A DNA stretch of 64,000 nucleotides from Ga0077527 sp032128415 (GTDB lineage Bacteria; Pseudomonadota; Gammaproteobacteria; Burkholderiales; SG8-41), in the NCBI GenBank assembly GCA_032128415.1, contig JAQBGW010000134.1:1-64000 (forward strand), written 5' to 3'. A model generated the notes under the pieces. It had not been told where the DNA came from. It was given only the letters and a program-made list of their open reading frames with translations, and did no database searches. Positions 1 to 8,866 of the stretch are shown one piece after another. The first letter of the stretch is position 1. Each line of letters starts with the position of its first letter. The translations under genes and the position numbers were made by a program.

Positions 1-3000
1 TAAACTCGGCATAACCTTCCCCATGTGCCACCGCCACCGGCATACGGCTGCCCGCCATGCCGTTAAAGAACAGCGACGGTGATTGCTGCACTTCCAGCAT
101 CGCGAATCGTGCCTCGAACTGTTCCGACTTGTTGCGCACGAAATGCGGCCAGCGCTCGGTGCCGGGGATCAGTTCGTGCAGGTTGCTCATCATCTGACAG
201 CCATTGCAGACGCCCAGCGCGAAACTGTCGCTGCGCCTGAAAAACGCTTCGAACTCGTCGCGGGCACGGGCATTGAACAGAATCGATTTCGCCCAACCCT
301 CGCCCGCCCCCAGCACATCACCATACGAGAAGCCACCGCAGGCAGCAAAGCCCCCGAAATCCCGCAAGCTTGCACGTCCGGCAATGATGTCGCTCATGTG
401 AACATCGACGGCGGCGAAACCTGCGCGGTCGAATGCCGCGGCCATTTCGATCTGTCCGTTGACGCCCTGCTCGCGCAGTATCGCCACCCGCGGTTTGGCC
501 CCGCGGTTGATAAACGGCGCGGCAATGTCCTCATTCGGATCAAATGTCAGATGCTGCGTCAAACCCGGATCATCAGCATCGAGCAGCCGATCAAATTCCT
601 GCTGCGCGCAATCCGGGTTGTCGCGCAACTGCTGCATGCGGTAGGTAGTTTCCGACCAGGCGCGATGCAGGTCGATGCGCGCCTCATCCAGCACCATTTT
701 GCCGTTGACATGCACAACCAGCCTTGCTGCCGTATTGACCGTGCCAATTACCGCGCTGCATGATCCGAGTCCCGCCGAATCCAGCGCCCGCAATATTTGA
801 GCCCGATCGCCGTGGCGAATCTGTAGCACAGCACCGAGCTCCTCATTGAACAACTTGCCGGCAGCGTCATCCCCCTGCAACTCGATGTGCGCGCCACAGC
901 GGCCTGCAAACAGCATTTCGCACAAGGTCACCAGCAAACCGCCATCGGAACGATCGTGATACGCAAGCAACAGGCCCTGTTGATTCAATTGCTGGATCGC
1001 GGCAAAGAAATTTTTCAAGCTGACCACATCCACCACATCCGGCGTGGTATTACCCGTCGCGCCATACACCTGCGCCAGAGCTGAACCACCCAGCCGCGTA
1101 CGACCGCGGCCGAGATCGATCAACAGCAATTCGGTTTCGTCGCAATCCGTGCGCAACTGCGGGGTCAACGTTATACGGGCATCGCTCACCGGTGCAAAGG
1201 CCGAGACAATCAGCGACAGTGGTGCGACCACTTCCCTGCGTGCCGCGCCATCCATCCATGCGGTCTTCATCGACAGCGAATCCTTGCCCACGGGGATGCT
1301 GATGCCCAGTTGCGGACACAGCTCCATCGCTACTGCACGCACGGTATCGAACAACGCTGCATCCTCGCCGGAATGTCCGGCTGCAGCCATCCAGTTAGCC
1401 GAGAGTTTCACGTCCCCCAGTTTTGTCACTGCTGCTGCCGCAATATTGGTGATCGCTTCGCCCACTGCCATGCGTCCCGAGGCTTGCGGATTCAACACAG
1501 CCAGAGGCGTGCGCTCACCCATGGCCATCGCTTCGCCACGCACCGTATTGAATCCCATCAGCGTCACTGCGACATCCGCCACCGGCACCTGCCATGGTCC
1601 GACCATCTGATCGCGCGCAGTCATGCCACCGACCGTGCGGTCGCCGATACTGATCAGGAAGGTCTTGTCGGCAACGCTCGGCAATCGCAACACGCGGTAC
1701 AACGCTTCACGGATGTCGATGCCGGCGGCGTCAAACACCTGCCCTTCGTGGACCAGCCGCTTGACATCGCGCGTCATTTTCGGCGGCTTGCCGAGCAATA
1801 CGGTGAGATCCATATCGACAGGCTGATTATTAAACTCAGTGTCACCGACACTCAGGCGGCCATCTGCCGTGGCCGTACCAACCACCGCGAACGGACAACG
1901 TTCACGCTCGCAAATCTCCTGGAATTGCTGCAGTTTCTGCGGTGCTATACCCAGCACATAGCGCTCCTGTGCTTCGTTGCACCAGATCTGCATCGGCGAC
2001 ATACCCGGCTCTTCGCTGGGTATGTCGCGCAACTCAAAACGCCCGCCGCGATGCGCACCATGCACCAGTTCCGGCAGTGCATTCGACAAACCGCCGGCAC
2101 CCACATCATGGATGGATAAAATCGGATTGGCTGTACCCAACGCCCAGCAGCGGTCGATGACCTCCTGCGCGCGGCGCTCGATTTCAGGATTGCCGCGTTG
2201 CACCGAATCAAAATCAAGATCTTCCTGGTTGCTGCCGGTGTCCATGCTTGAAGCAGCGCCTCCGCCCATGCCGATCAACATGCCGGGGCCGCCGAGTTGA
2301 ATCAGCAATGCACCTTCCGGCAATGCGTTTTTCGCGGTATGCCGCGCGTCAATGTTGCCCAGTCCGCCGGCAATCATGATCGGTTTGTGATAACCACGCA
2401 CCTCACTGCCCACGCGCATTTCGTAACTGCGGAAATAGCCCGTCAGATTCGGCCGGCCGAATTCATTGTTGAACGACGCCCCGCCGATGGGGCCGTCGAG
2501 CATGATCTGCAGTGCCGAGGCGATACGTCCGGGTTTTCCGATCGGATTCACTTCCCACGGCTGCGTGAATCCCGGAATGTGCAGATTGGACACCGAGAAT
2601 CCGGTCAGACCGGCCTTGGGCTTGGCGCCGCGGCCGGTTGCGCCTTCGTCGCGAATCTCTCCTCCGGAACCCGTAGCTGCACCGGGGAACGGTGATATTG
2701 CCGTCGGATGATTATGCGTTTCAACTTTCATCAGGATGTGCGTCAGTTCCTGCTGATAGCCGTAAGCCTGCTGATCTGCCGGATAAAAGCGATCAATGCT
2801 CGCACCTTCGATCACCGATGAATTGTCGGAATACGCCACCACAGTGCCCTGCGGATGTTTCTCATGCGTGGTGCGGATCATGCCGAACAGCGTACGATCC
2901 TGCTTCTCGCCATCAATGATCCAGTCGGCATTGAAAATCTTGTGTCGGCAATGCTCGGAATTTGCCTGTGCAAACATCATTAACTCGACATTCGTCGGAT

Positions 3001-3607
3001 TGCGGCCCACGCGTTTGAAATTATCGAGCAGATATTCGATTTCATCGGCAGACAAGGCGAGACCCATATCCGTATTGGCCCTGGCAAGTGCCGCCCGTCC
3101 GCCACCCAGCACATCAACGTTCGTCAGCGGTTTCGGTGCCACATGCCGGAATAGCGCCCGCGCTGCATCCAGATCGTCGAGCACCGATTCGGTCATGCGG
3201 TCATGCACATGCGGCAGCAGCGCAGTATGCTCGGATGCGCTTAATGATTTTCCGGCGCGGTTGCACCACCAGGCTACGCCACGCTCGATGCGCAGCACGG
3301 CTGCCAGCCCGCAGTGACGAACAATGTCGGTGGCTTTGGAGGACCACGGCGAAATGGTTCCCAGCCGTGGCGTCACCAGCAGCAATGTACCGGTCTGCGC
3401 GATTTCGCTGCTGCGCGGACCGTAGCTCAGGATGCGTTCGAGTTTGTGCAGTTCCTCGGCATCCAGCGCGCGCTGCAATTCAATGAAATGCCAGTATTCC
3501 GCAGATAGATCGAGACCCGTCACATCGCCGGCAACCGCTGCGAGGAGCTTCTTGCTGCGGAAAGCAGAGAGGGCGTTACGTCCTCTGAGCTTCAGAAATT
3601 GCGGCAT
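1..3607 (-). CDS. purL: Phosphoribosylformylglycinamidine synthase, 3' end cut by window
   Basis: Large single-chain FGAM synthase, which uses ATP and glutamine to convert FGAR to FGAM in purine synthesis. The minus-strand frame is open from the ATG at 3607 to the window edge, giving 1202 visible residues. Full-length proteobacterial PurL is about 1300, so roughly the last 100 are outside. The N-terminus reads MPQFLKLRGRNALS, as in the family. The central region shows VETHNHPTAISPFPGAATG and two AIR-synthase-like modules. The C-terminal glutamine amidotransferase begins near residue 1040, and its nucleophile Cys is about residue 1134 in GVCNGCQMM. The amidotransferase Glu-His pair lies beyond the edge. 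The gene is divergent from the NAD(P)HX repair gene across about 80 bases. Confidence 0.97.
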   Translation of the reverse strand, partial: MPQFLKLRGRNALSAFRSKKLLAAVAGDVTGLDLSAEYWHFIELQRALDAEELHKLERILSYGPRSSEIAQTGTLLLVTPRLGTISPWSSKATDIVRHCGLAAVLRIERGVAWWCNRAGKSLSASEHTALLPHVHDRMTESVLDDLDAARALFRHVAPKPLTNVDVLGGGRAALARANTDMGLALSADEIEYLLDNFKRVGRNPTNVELMMFAQANSEHCRHKIFNADWIIDGEKQDRTLFGMIRTTHEKHPQGTVVAYSDNSSVIEGASIDRFYPADQQAYGYQQELTHILMKVETHNHPTAISPFPGAATGSGGEIRDEGATGRGAKPKAGLTGFSVSNLHIPGFTQPWEVNPIGKPGRIASALQIMLDGPIGGASFNNEFGRPNLTGYFRSYEMRVGSEVRGYHKPIMIAGGLGNIDARHTAKNALPEGALLIQLGGPGMLIGMGGGAASSMDTGSNQEDLDFDSVQRGNPEIERRAQEVIDRCWALGTANPILSIHDVGAGGLSNALPELVHGAHRGGRFELRDIPSEEPGMSPMQIWCNEAQERYVLGIAPQKLQQFQEICERERCPFAVVGTATADGRLSVGDTEFNNQPVDMDLTVLLGKPPKMTRDVKRLVHEGQVFDAAGIDIREALYRVLRLPSVADKTFLISIGDRTVGGMTARDQMVGPWQVPVADVAVTLMGFNTVRGEAMAMGERTPLAVLNPQASGRMAVGEAITNIAAAAVTKLGDVKLSANWMAAAGHSGEDAALFDTVRAVAMELCPQLGISIPVGKDSLSMKTAWMDGAARREVVAPLSLIVSAFAPVSDARITLTPQLRTDCDETELLLIDLGRGRTRLGGSALAQVYGATGNTTPDVVDVVSLKNFFAAIQQLNQQGLLLAYHDRSDGGLLVTLCEMLFAGRCGAHIELQGDDAAGKLFNEELGAVLQIRHGDRAQILRALDSAGLGSCSAVIGTVNTAARLVVHVNGKMVLDEARIDLHRAWSETTYRMQQLRDNPDCAQQEFDRLLDADDPGLTQHLTFDPNEDIAAPFINRGAKPRVAILREQGVNGQIEMAAAFDRAGFAAVDVHMSDIIAGRASLRDFGGFAACGGFSYGDVLGAGEGWAKSILFNARARDEFEAFFRRSDSFALGVCNGCQMMSNLHELIPGTERWPHFVRNKSEQFEARFAMLEVQQSPSLFFNGMAGSRMPVAVAHGEGYAEF

Positions 3608-3687
3608 GGCATATGAGTGATCGGAAAGCGTGATTTTACCCGAAACGACGACCGGTTTTGTGTAGCGCATGCGTTAAACTTGCGCCC

Positions 3688-5178
3688 ATGACAATGTCAC
3701 TGCCGCACGCTGCGCCCATACTGCTGTCCACTGACCTGCGGGCAGTTGAGCAAGCCGCCTTGCGCGGTCGCAATCCCCCGTCGCTGATGGCACTTGCGGG
3801 ACTGGCAGCCGCGGATCTGGCGCGCAAGATGGCCGGCGATAATGGCAAGCCCGTGCTGATCCTTGCCGGCCCCGGCAACAACGGCGGTGACGCGTTCATC
3901 GTCGCATGTCACCTGAAGCAATGGTGGTTCAACGTCACTGTCGTCTGCATTGCTGATCCCAAAAGATACACCGGCGACGCTGCCGCAGCGCTCCAGGCCT
4001 GGCGCAAGACCGGAGGCAATGTGGAGTCAGCCATCCCGACGACACCGGATTGGGCGCTGGTCGTTGATGGCCTGTTCGGCATCGGACTCAAGCGCGATCT
4101 CGATGATGATTACGCTGCTTTGGTGGACCAGATCAATGCGCTGGACGCGCCGGTGCTGGCGCTGGATGTACCCAGCGGTCTCGATGCCGACAGCGGACGC
4201 GTGATGGGCTGCGCCATAGAGGCCGATCACACGATGACCTTCATTGCGCTGAAACCGGGGTTGCTGACACTGGATGGCCCCGATTATTGCGGCACAGTGC
4301 ATGTTGCCGATCTCGGTCTGACAGACGCAGTCGCAGCAATGCCGCACGGCGTGGTCATCGCCCATGACGTATTAACCCATCTCCTGCCGCCGCGGCTGCG
4401 CAATTCACACAAAGGCACTTACGGCAGCGCCGGCATCGTGGGCGGCGCGCATGGCATGGTCGGCGCCACACTGCTGGCCGCACGTGCCGCGCTGAAATGC
4501 GGCACCGGTCGCGTGTATGCCGGTTTCATTGCCAACGATGCGTCGCTGGTTGATCCGCTGCAACCTGAACTGATGCTGCGTCCGGCCGACGGCGTGCTGC
4601 GCCTCGATCATCTCACTGCGCTGGCCATCGGTCCGGGTCTCGGTGATTCGCCTGACGCCGCTGAATATCTCGACTGGGCGCTGGAAACGACAGCGCCGCT
4701 GCTGCTCGATGCCGATGCCTTGAATCTAGTTGCCGCCTTTCCTGAATTAAAAAACAAATTAAAACAAAGAGTTATACCTACCCTGCTGACGCCGCATCCG
4801 GCTGAAGCAGCACGGTTGCTGGCCTGCACGACAGCCGAGGTGCAGCGCGATCGCGTCGCTGCCGCATTGCGACTCGCCCAAGAATGCAATGCCGGTGTTG
4901 TGCTCAAAGGTGCGGGCAGCATCTGCGCCTGGCCCGATGGCCACTGGGCCATCAATACTTCGGGGAATCCCGGCATGGCCAGCGCCGGCATGGGCGATGT
5001 GTTGACCGGCATCATCGTGGCACTGCTGGCACAAGGCGTTGATGAACGGCATGCATTAACTGCGGGGGTATATCTGCATGGCGCCGCAGCGGACATCATG
5101 GTTGCCACCAGTAACGGCCCCATCGGTCTCACTGCAAGTGAAGTCATTGACGCCGCACGCGTGCTGCTGAACCGCTAG
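3688..5178 (+). CDS. nnr: Bifunctional NAD(P)H-hydrate epimerase / ADP-dependent NAD(P)H-hydrate dehydratase
   Basis: A 496-residue metabolite-repair enzyme that epimerises and dehydrates damaged NAD(P)HX back to NAD(P)H. The N-terminal YjeF epimerase domain (about 1-215) has GPGNNGGDAF at 61-70 and the LDVPSGLDADSG segment. The C-terminal ribokinase-like dehydratase (about 225-490) has GPGLGDS, LTPHPAEAARL and NPGMASAGMGDVLTG. I chose the ATG at 3688; a TTG at 3658 would add ten residues with no family support. The gene ends 3 bases from the convergent crcB stop. Confidence 0.95.
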   Translation: MTMSLPHAAPILLSTDLRAVEQAALRGRNPPSLMALAGLAAADLARKMAGDNGKPVLILAGPGNNGGDAFIVACHLKQWWFNVTVVCIADPKRYTGDAAAALQAWRKTGGNVESAIPTTPDWALVVDGLFGIGLKRDLDDDYAALVDQINALDAPVLALDVPSGLDADSGRVMGCAIEADHTMTFIALKPGLLTLDGPDYCGTVHVADLGLTDAVAAMPHGVVIAHDVLTHLLPPRLRNSHKGTYGSAGIVGGAHGMVGATLLAARAALKCGTGRVYAGFIANDASLVDPLQPELMLRPADGVLRLDHLTALAIGPGLGDSPDAAEYLDWALETTAPLLLDADALNLVAAFPELKNKLKQRVIPTLLTPHPAEAARLLACTTAEVQRDRVAAALRLAQECNAGVVLKGAGSICAWPDGHWAINTSGNPGMASAGMGDVLTGIIVALLAQGVDERHALTAGVYLHGAAADIMVATSNGPIGLTASEVIDAARVLLNR

Positions 5179-5181
5179 AAA

Positions 5182-5565
5182 TCAGGCGCTCAACGCGCGC
5201 ACCACGTACAAACCAAGCATGGTCATCGCCAGCGAGCCTAGCAGATGACTGCCGATGAGCAGCATCGCCCAGCCATAGCGCGCCTCCTGCAACAGCATCA
5301 CCGCCTCGGCTGAAAATGCCGAAAACGTCGTCAGGCTGCCGAGAAAACCGGTAATCACGAATAAACGATATTCGGCAGGCAATGTCGCGTGCTGCAGGAA
5401 AAATTCCAGTGCAGCACCTACCAGGAAACCGCCCGTCAGATTGGCAACCAGCGTGCCCAGCGGCAGCGCCGGCACCATGTGATTTAACCCAACAGCCAAT
5501 CCCCAGCGTGACCACGCGCCCAGCGCGGCGCCTATGCCGATTGCGGCGAAAGCGGTGTAATTCAC
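5182..5565 (-). CDS. crcB: Fluoride-specific ion channel CrcB/Fluc
   Basis: A 127-residue protein with four predicted membrane helices. It fits the small dual-topology Fluc channel that exports fluoride across the inner membrane. Family marks are GTLVANLTGGF (37-47) and GFLGSLTTFSAFS (73-85), including the TTFS segment by the sodium and fluoride sites. It starts 10 bases after the UxaA-family stop on the same strand, so it is probably read through from that gene. There is no space for a fluoride riboswitch leader. Confidence 0.93.
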   Translation of the reverse strand: MNYTAFAAIGIGAALGAWSRWGLAVGLNHMVPALPLGTLVANLTGGFLVGAALEFFLQHATLPAEYRLFVITGFLGSLTTFSAFSAEAVMLLQEARYGWAMLLIGSHLLGSLAMTMLGLYVVRALSA

Positions 5566-5575
5566 GTGCTACACC

Positions 5576-7132
5576 TTAGCCTGTGACGCCGATATTCCAG
5601 GGCACGTATTCGTGATCGCCCAGACCCAACAATTCGCTCTTGGTTTTTTCACCTGACGCGGTGCGCAGCATCAAATCGAAAATCTTCTGTGCGACATCGG
5701 ACAACGATGCCGTGCCTTCGAGGATTTCGCCACAGTTGATGTCCATGTCCTCGCTCAGACGGTTGAACATGGGCGTATTGGTCGCCAGCTTGATTGACGG
5801 CACGGGTTTGGCGCCGAACATTGAGCCGCGGCCAGTGGTGAACATGATCATGTTGGCGCCGCCGGCAATCTGGCCGGTGGCCGAGGTCGGATCAAAACCC
5901 GGGGTGTCCATAAACACAAAGCCTTTGTCCGTCACCGGCTCGGCATAGCGGTACACCGCATTCAGCGGCCCGGTGCCGCCCTTCATCGAAGAACCCAGCG
6001 ATTTCTCGAATATGTTGGCAAGGCCGCCGGTTTGATTGCCGGGGCTGACCACGCCGTTGATCTGCGTATCGCGGCCGACCGTGTACACGTCCTTCCACCA
6101 GCGGATGCGCTCGATCAGCTTTTCACCCACTTCGCGGCTGCGCGCACGGCGCGTCAGCGTATGCTCGACGCCATAGATTTCCGGCGTCTCCGACAAAATG
6201 AAAGTGCCACCATGACGCGCCAGAATATCCATCGCCGCACCCAGTGCCGGGTTGGCGGTAATCGAGGAAAATCCATCCGAACCGCCGCACTGCAGACCCA
6301 TCATCAGATGACTGGCCGGCACGCGCTGGCGCATCACCTTGTTGGCCTCGGGCAGCATTTCCTTCAATGCGGCAATACCCGCCTCGATAGTCTTGCGGGT
6401 GCCGCCGGATTCCTGCATCACGAAAGTCTTCAGCCGCGGACTCACCGCAAGGTTCTCATCCTTCATCAGGCCCTTCAACTGGTTGCGCTCGCAACCGAGT
6501 CCGACGATCAGCGCACCGGCGAGATTGGCGTGCTTCGCGTAACCGGCCATGGTCCGTCGCAGCAGATCCATCGGCTCACCGGTCATTTCCATGCCGCAGC
6601 CGGTACCGTGGGCGAAGGCGCACACGCCGTCGATGTTCGGATACTCCGCCAGCCGCTCCGGCGTGAAGTATTCGGCGATCTTGTGCGCCACTGTTGCCGA
6701 ACAATTTACTGTTGCAAGGATGCCCAGGTAATTCCGCGTCGCCACCTGGCCATTGGCGCGGACGATACCCATGAATGAAGCACGTTCGGCTTCGGGCAGC
6801 ATGTCCACCGGTGCGTAGTCGCGGGCATAAGCGTAATCACGATCGAACTCGCGGAACTCAAGATTATGCGAATGCACGTAAGTGCCGGCCGGAATGTCGG
6901 CCGATGCGAAACCGATGGTCACCGCGTATTTGAGGACAGGCTCGCCCTGCTTGATCACCCGCGATGCAATCTTGTGGCCGGCGGGTACCTGGCTTTTCGA
7001 CGTCAACCCACCTTCGAGTTTGGCGCCGATGGCGATGTCGCCGCGTGCAATCAGCACATTGTCGTCCGTGTGCAGCCGGATCGCGAGTCCCGCTGCGGGT
7101 TTGTCCTTGATGGTTATAACGCCGTCGTCCAT
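5576..7132 (-). CDS. UxaA-family (altronate/galactarate-type) dehydratase
   Basis: A 518-residue member of the altronate hydrolase / D-galactarate dehydratase family, full length for the group. An SAF-like N-terminal domain (about 5-95) is followed by the catalytic region with ATVNCSATV, GTGCGM, GLGCERNQL and GLQCGGSDGFSSITANPALG. These conserved cysteines fit metal or Fe-S binding. The start is a choice between ATG at 7138 and ATG at 7132. I prefer 7132, because an AGGAG lies about 7 bases before it and only 2 before the other. No hexuronate or galactarate pathway gene is nearby, so the true substrate is unknown. Confidence 0.85.
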   Translation of the reverse strand: MDDGVITIKDKPAAGLAIRLHTDDNVLIARGDIAIGAKLEGGLTSKSQVPAGHKIASRVIKQGEPVLKYAVTIGFASADIPAGTYVHSHNLEFREFDRDYAYARDYAPVDMLPEAERASFMGIVRANGQVATRNYLGILATVNCSATVAHKIAEYFTPERLAEYPNIDGVCAFAHGTGCGMEMTGEPMDLLRRTMAGYAKHANLAGALIVGLGCERNQLKGLMKDENLAVSPRLKTFVMQESGGTRKTIEAGIAALKEMLPEANKVMRQRVPASHLMMGLQCGGSDGFSSITANPALGAAMDILARHGGTFILSETPEIYGVEHTLTRRARSREVGEKLIERIRWWKDVYTVGRDTQINGVVSPGNQTGGLANIFEKSLGSSMKGGTGPLNAVYRYAEPVTDKGFVFMDTPGFDPTSATGQIAGGANMIMFTTGRGSMFGAKPVPSIKLATNTPMFNRLSEDMDINCGEILEGTASLSDVAQKIFDLMLRTASGEKTKSELLGLGDHEYVPWNIGVTG

Positions 7133-7138
7133 GGCCAT

Positions 7139-7713
7139 ACTCCTCAGTCAACAGACGCTATTTTATCGGGATTGTGTCTGGCAAAGAATGGGCGGAACCG
7201 ATTTATTGATTGGCAATCGACAATATCTCAAAAAAATACACTCCGGCATCCATCACTCGATCACTCCGAGGTTCCATGCGATACGGGTTGCGCCACCAAC
7301 CGGACTCCCAAAGCGGCGCAAACCCGACTGACTGTTTCGAAGCGCGGCTGCGCATTGGGTCGTAGATCCTTGCACAGCGCTTCGCGGGTGAGCCCGAAAG
7401 TTGGCAATATCGAGGAATGGCGGATTGATCGGCCAGCGGACCTGACCCTCAGAAACATCAGCAAAAAATGGACAATGCCCATGCGGAGCTGGAAAGCTGT
7501 CCTGAACCACTTTACTATCGATCTCGAAGAACAGATTCAGAGTGGCAGGACTCACCAGGAGAAGCAGGTTTGCTTAAGTCATTGCGCGCGAGCACTTCAA
7601 TCCCATTAATTCCGAGCAGTCGAATTTTCCTGCACAAAATCCCCAATGCGAGTACAGCATGTGCGCCGTTTAGCCAAGCCCGCAGTGTATGGACCCCACG
7701 GAGCCACACCGCT
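7139..7713. other. Non-coding stretch with gene debris
   Basis: This is the longest stretch here without an intact gene. It lies between the start of the UxaA-family gene and the probable start of the MipA gene. The only recognisable content is the antitoxin-like relic on the minus strand around 7261-7482. Weak open frames on both strands show no coherent family signal. An AGGAG at 7557-7561 precedes an alternative TTG start for the MipA gene. Confidence 0.5.
7261..7482 (-). pseudogene. Relic of an HI1420-type (TIGR02684) addiction-module antitoxin
   Basis: The minus-strand frame ends in a segment containing GLTREALCKDLRP, then PRFETVSRVCAALGVRLVAQP and a stop. This matches the C-terminal helix-turn-helix of HI1420-like antitoxins, whose usual pattern is GLSRESLYKAL, then NP-F-T--KVL-ALG--L. 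The expected upstream half (about 50 residues with an A-LGD-A-A pattern) is not recognisable. Stop codons (TGA) interrupt the frame just above 7530. No partner RelE/HigB-like toxin could be made out. I read it as a decayed gene; a short divergent functional protein is less likely. Confidence 0.45.
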
Positions 7714-8541
7714 TTGCTGCTGAAGGCGGGGCTGATCGCACTTTGTTGCGGCGCGACGCCCGCCCGTGCTGCAGATCTGCCGCTCTGGGAAGCAGGCGCA
7801 GGTGTCGCCGTAATCAATTTCCCCGACTATCGCGGTTCGGAGCAACGGCGCACCTGGGTGTTGCCTTACCCTTACTTCGTCTACCGCGGTGAATCCGTGC
7901 GCGTCGATGATCGCGGCATGCACGGCTTGTTCTTCAAGAGCGATCGCGCGGAGCTGGACGTCACCGTGAGCGGATCGCCTCCCGTTGACAGCACCAAGAA
8001 CAATGCGCGGCGCGGAATGCCCGACCTCGACCCGACGCTGGAGATTGGCCCTACCTTGAACTTCATCCTGTGGCGCACGCAGGACAGGCTGCGCAATCTG
8101 GAGCTTCACCTGCCGCTGCGCGCGGTCATTGCCACCGATTTTTCCCGAGTACATCACGAAGGCTGGGTATTTCAGCCAAATGTCGAAATCACCATCAAGA
8201 ACTTTGCCGGGAATCAGGGATTAAAATCCAATCTGATGGCCGGTCTGAATTTTTCAAGTCGCCGCTACAATCATTACTATTACGCTGTTGATCCGGCATT
8301 CGCCACGACGGACCGCCCGGCCTATGCTCCCGGTCACGGTTACGCGGGTGCGCAAATAACCGCCAGCCTCAGCAAGCGATACCAGAATTTCTGGGTTGGC
8401 AGCTTCGCCCGGTGGGAGAACCTGCGCGGTGCAGTGTTCGAAGACAGCCCGCTGGTGAAAGATCACGACTACTTCGCAGTAGGCATCGCCATTTCCTGGA
8501 TAATCGGCGAATCAAAAACCAGAGTCCCTGACAGGGAATAA
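7714..8541 (+). CDS. MipA/OmpV family outer-membrane protein
   Basis: A beta-barrel protein of about 275 residues, similar in length to E. coli MipA. The mature part begins ADLPLWEAGAG and has WVLPYPYFVYRGE, a GLFFKSDRAELDVTVSGSPP segment and a C-terminal AISWIIGES, all family traits. The start is uncertain. No ATG gives a sensible signal peptide. TTG at 7714 yields a compact one (LLLKAGLIALCCGATPARA) with GGAG ten bases upstream. The frame is open back to ATG 7468, and a TTG at 7570 has an AGGAG at ideal spacing but would give a long basic N-region. Family members may act as scaffold or porin-like proteins; no specific role is inferred. Confidence 0.82.
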   Translation: MLLKAGLIALCCGATPARAADLPLWEAGAGVAVINFPDYRGSEQRRTWVLPYPYFVYRGESVRVDDRGMHGLFFKSDRAELDVTVSGSPPVDSTKNNARRGMPDLDPTLEIGPTLNFILWRTQDRLRNLELHLPLRAVIATDFSRVHHEGWVFQPNVEITIKNFAGNQGLKSNLMAGLNFSSRRYNHYYYAVDPAFATTDRPAYAPGHGYAGAQITASLSKRYQNFWVGSFARWENLRGAVFEDSPLVKDHDYFAVGIAISWIIGESKTRVPDRE

Positions 8542-8647
8542 CCGGTTCGGCTCACACCAGCAAGTCTGCTCTGCGGCCCGCGCCGATCACTTGGACACGC
8601 TGTACATTCTGTTTGCGCTGCACGCCACCTGGTGCACTGGAAGGCAC

Positions 8648-8866
8648 ATGGCCTGGATCATTGCCAAATATTTCCTGACTGCTGCCGTCGTCGTGCTGGT
8701 ATCGGAGATCGCCCAGCGCAGTGACCGGTTTGGTGGTTTCGTGGCAGTGGTGTCGATGGTAACCGTGCTGGCGCTGATCCGGAAATTCCAATGGAAAAAT
8801 CCGATGAGGTCAAAGTGCGCCCCTTTGACTTTTAACTCAACAGCCACTGCAACAGCAGATGGGTAG
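8648..8866 (+). pseudogene. 3'-truncated DUF3147-type membrane protein
   Basis: From the ATG at 8648 the product begins MAWIIAKYFLTAAVVVLV, then SEIAQRSDRFGGFVA. This is the N-terminal half of DUF3147 inner-membrane proteins, which are normally about 115 residues. After VTVLALI (near base 8782) the similarity ends abruptly. The frame runs on through unrelated sequence (RKFQWKNPMRSKCAP) and overlaps the 3' end of the convergent membrane-protein gene. The second half of the family is missing, so this looks like a deletion remnant. An upstream in-frame GTG/TTG extension is possible but not supported. Confidence 0.55.
8809..8829. repeat. Perfect 7-bp inverted repeat at the DUF3147 truncation junction
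   Basis: GTCAAAG (8809-8815) and CTTTGAC (8823-8829) form a hairpin with a 7-base loop. It lies just past the break point of the DUF3147 relic and before the stop of the convergent gene. It could act as a weak bidirectional terminator or be the scar of a rearrangement. There is no clear T-run except a short TTTT on the plus side. Confidence 0.4.

Noticed and set aside
1310..2119. Long plus-strand ORFs between 83 and 3486
   Set aside because: All lie antisense to purL, whose frame is open and recognisable throughout.
5566..5600. Possible fluoride riboswitch before crcB
   Set aside because: Only 10 bases separate crcB from the upstream gene's stop, so no aptamer can fit as a separate leader.
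7515..7817. A toxin partner for the antitoxin relic on the minus strand
   Set aside because: The open frame there shows no RelE/HigB pattern and runs antisense into the MipA gene.
8524..8536. CCCTG/CAGGG hairpin at the MipA stop as a terminator
   Set aside because: The stem is only five base pairs with a one-base loop and has no following T-run.
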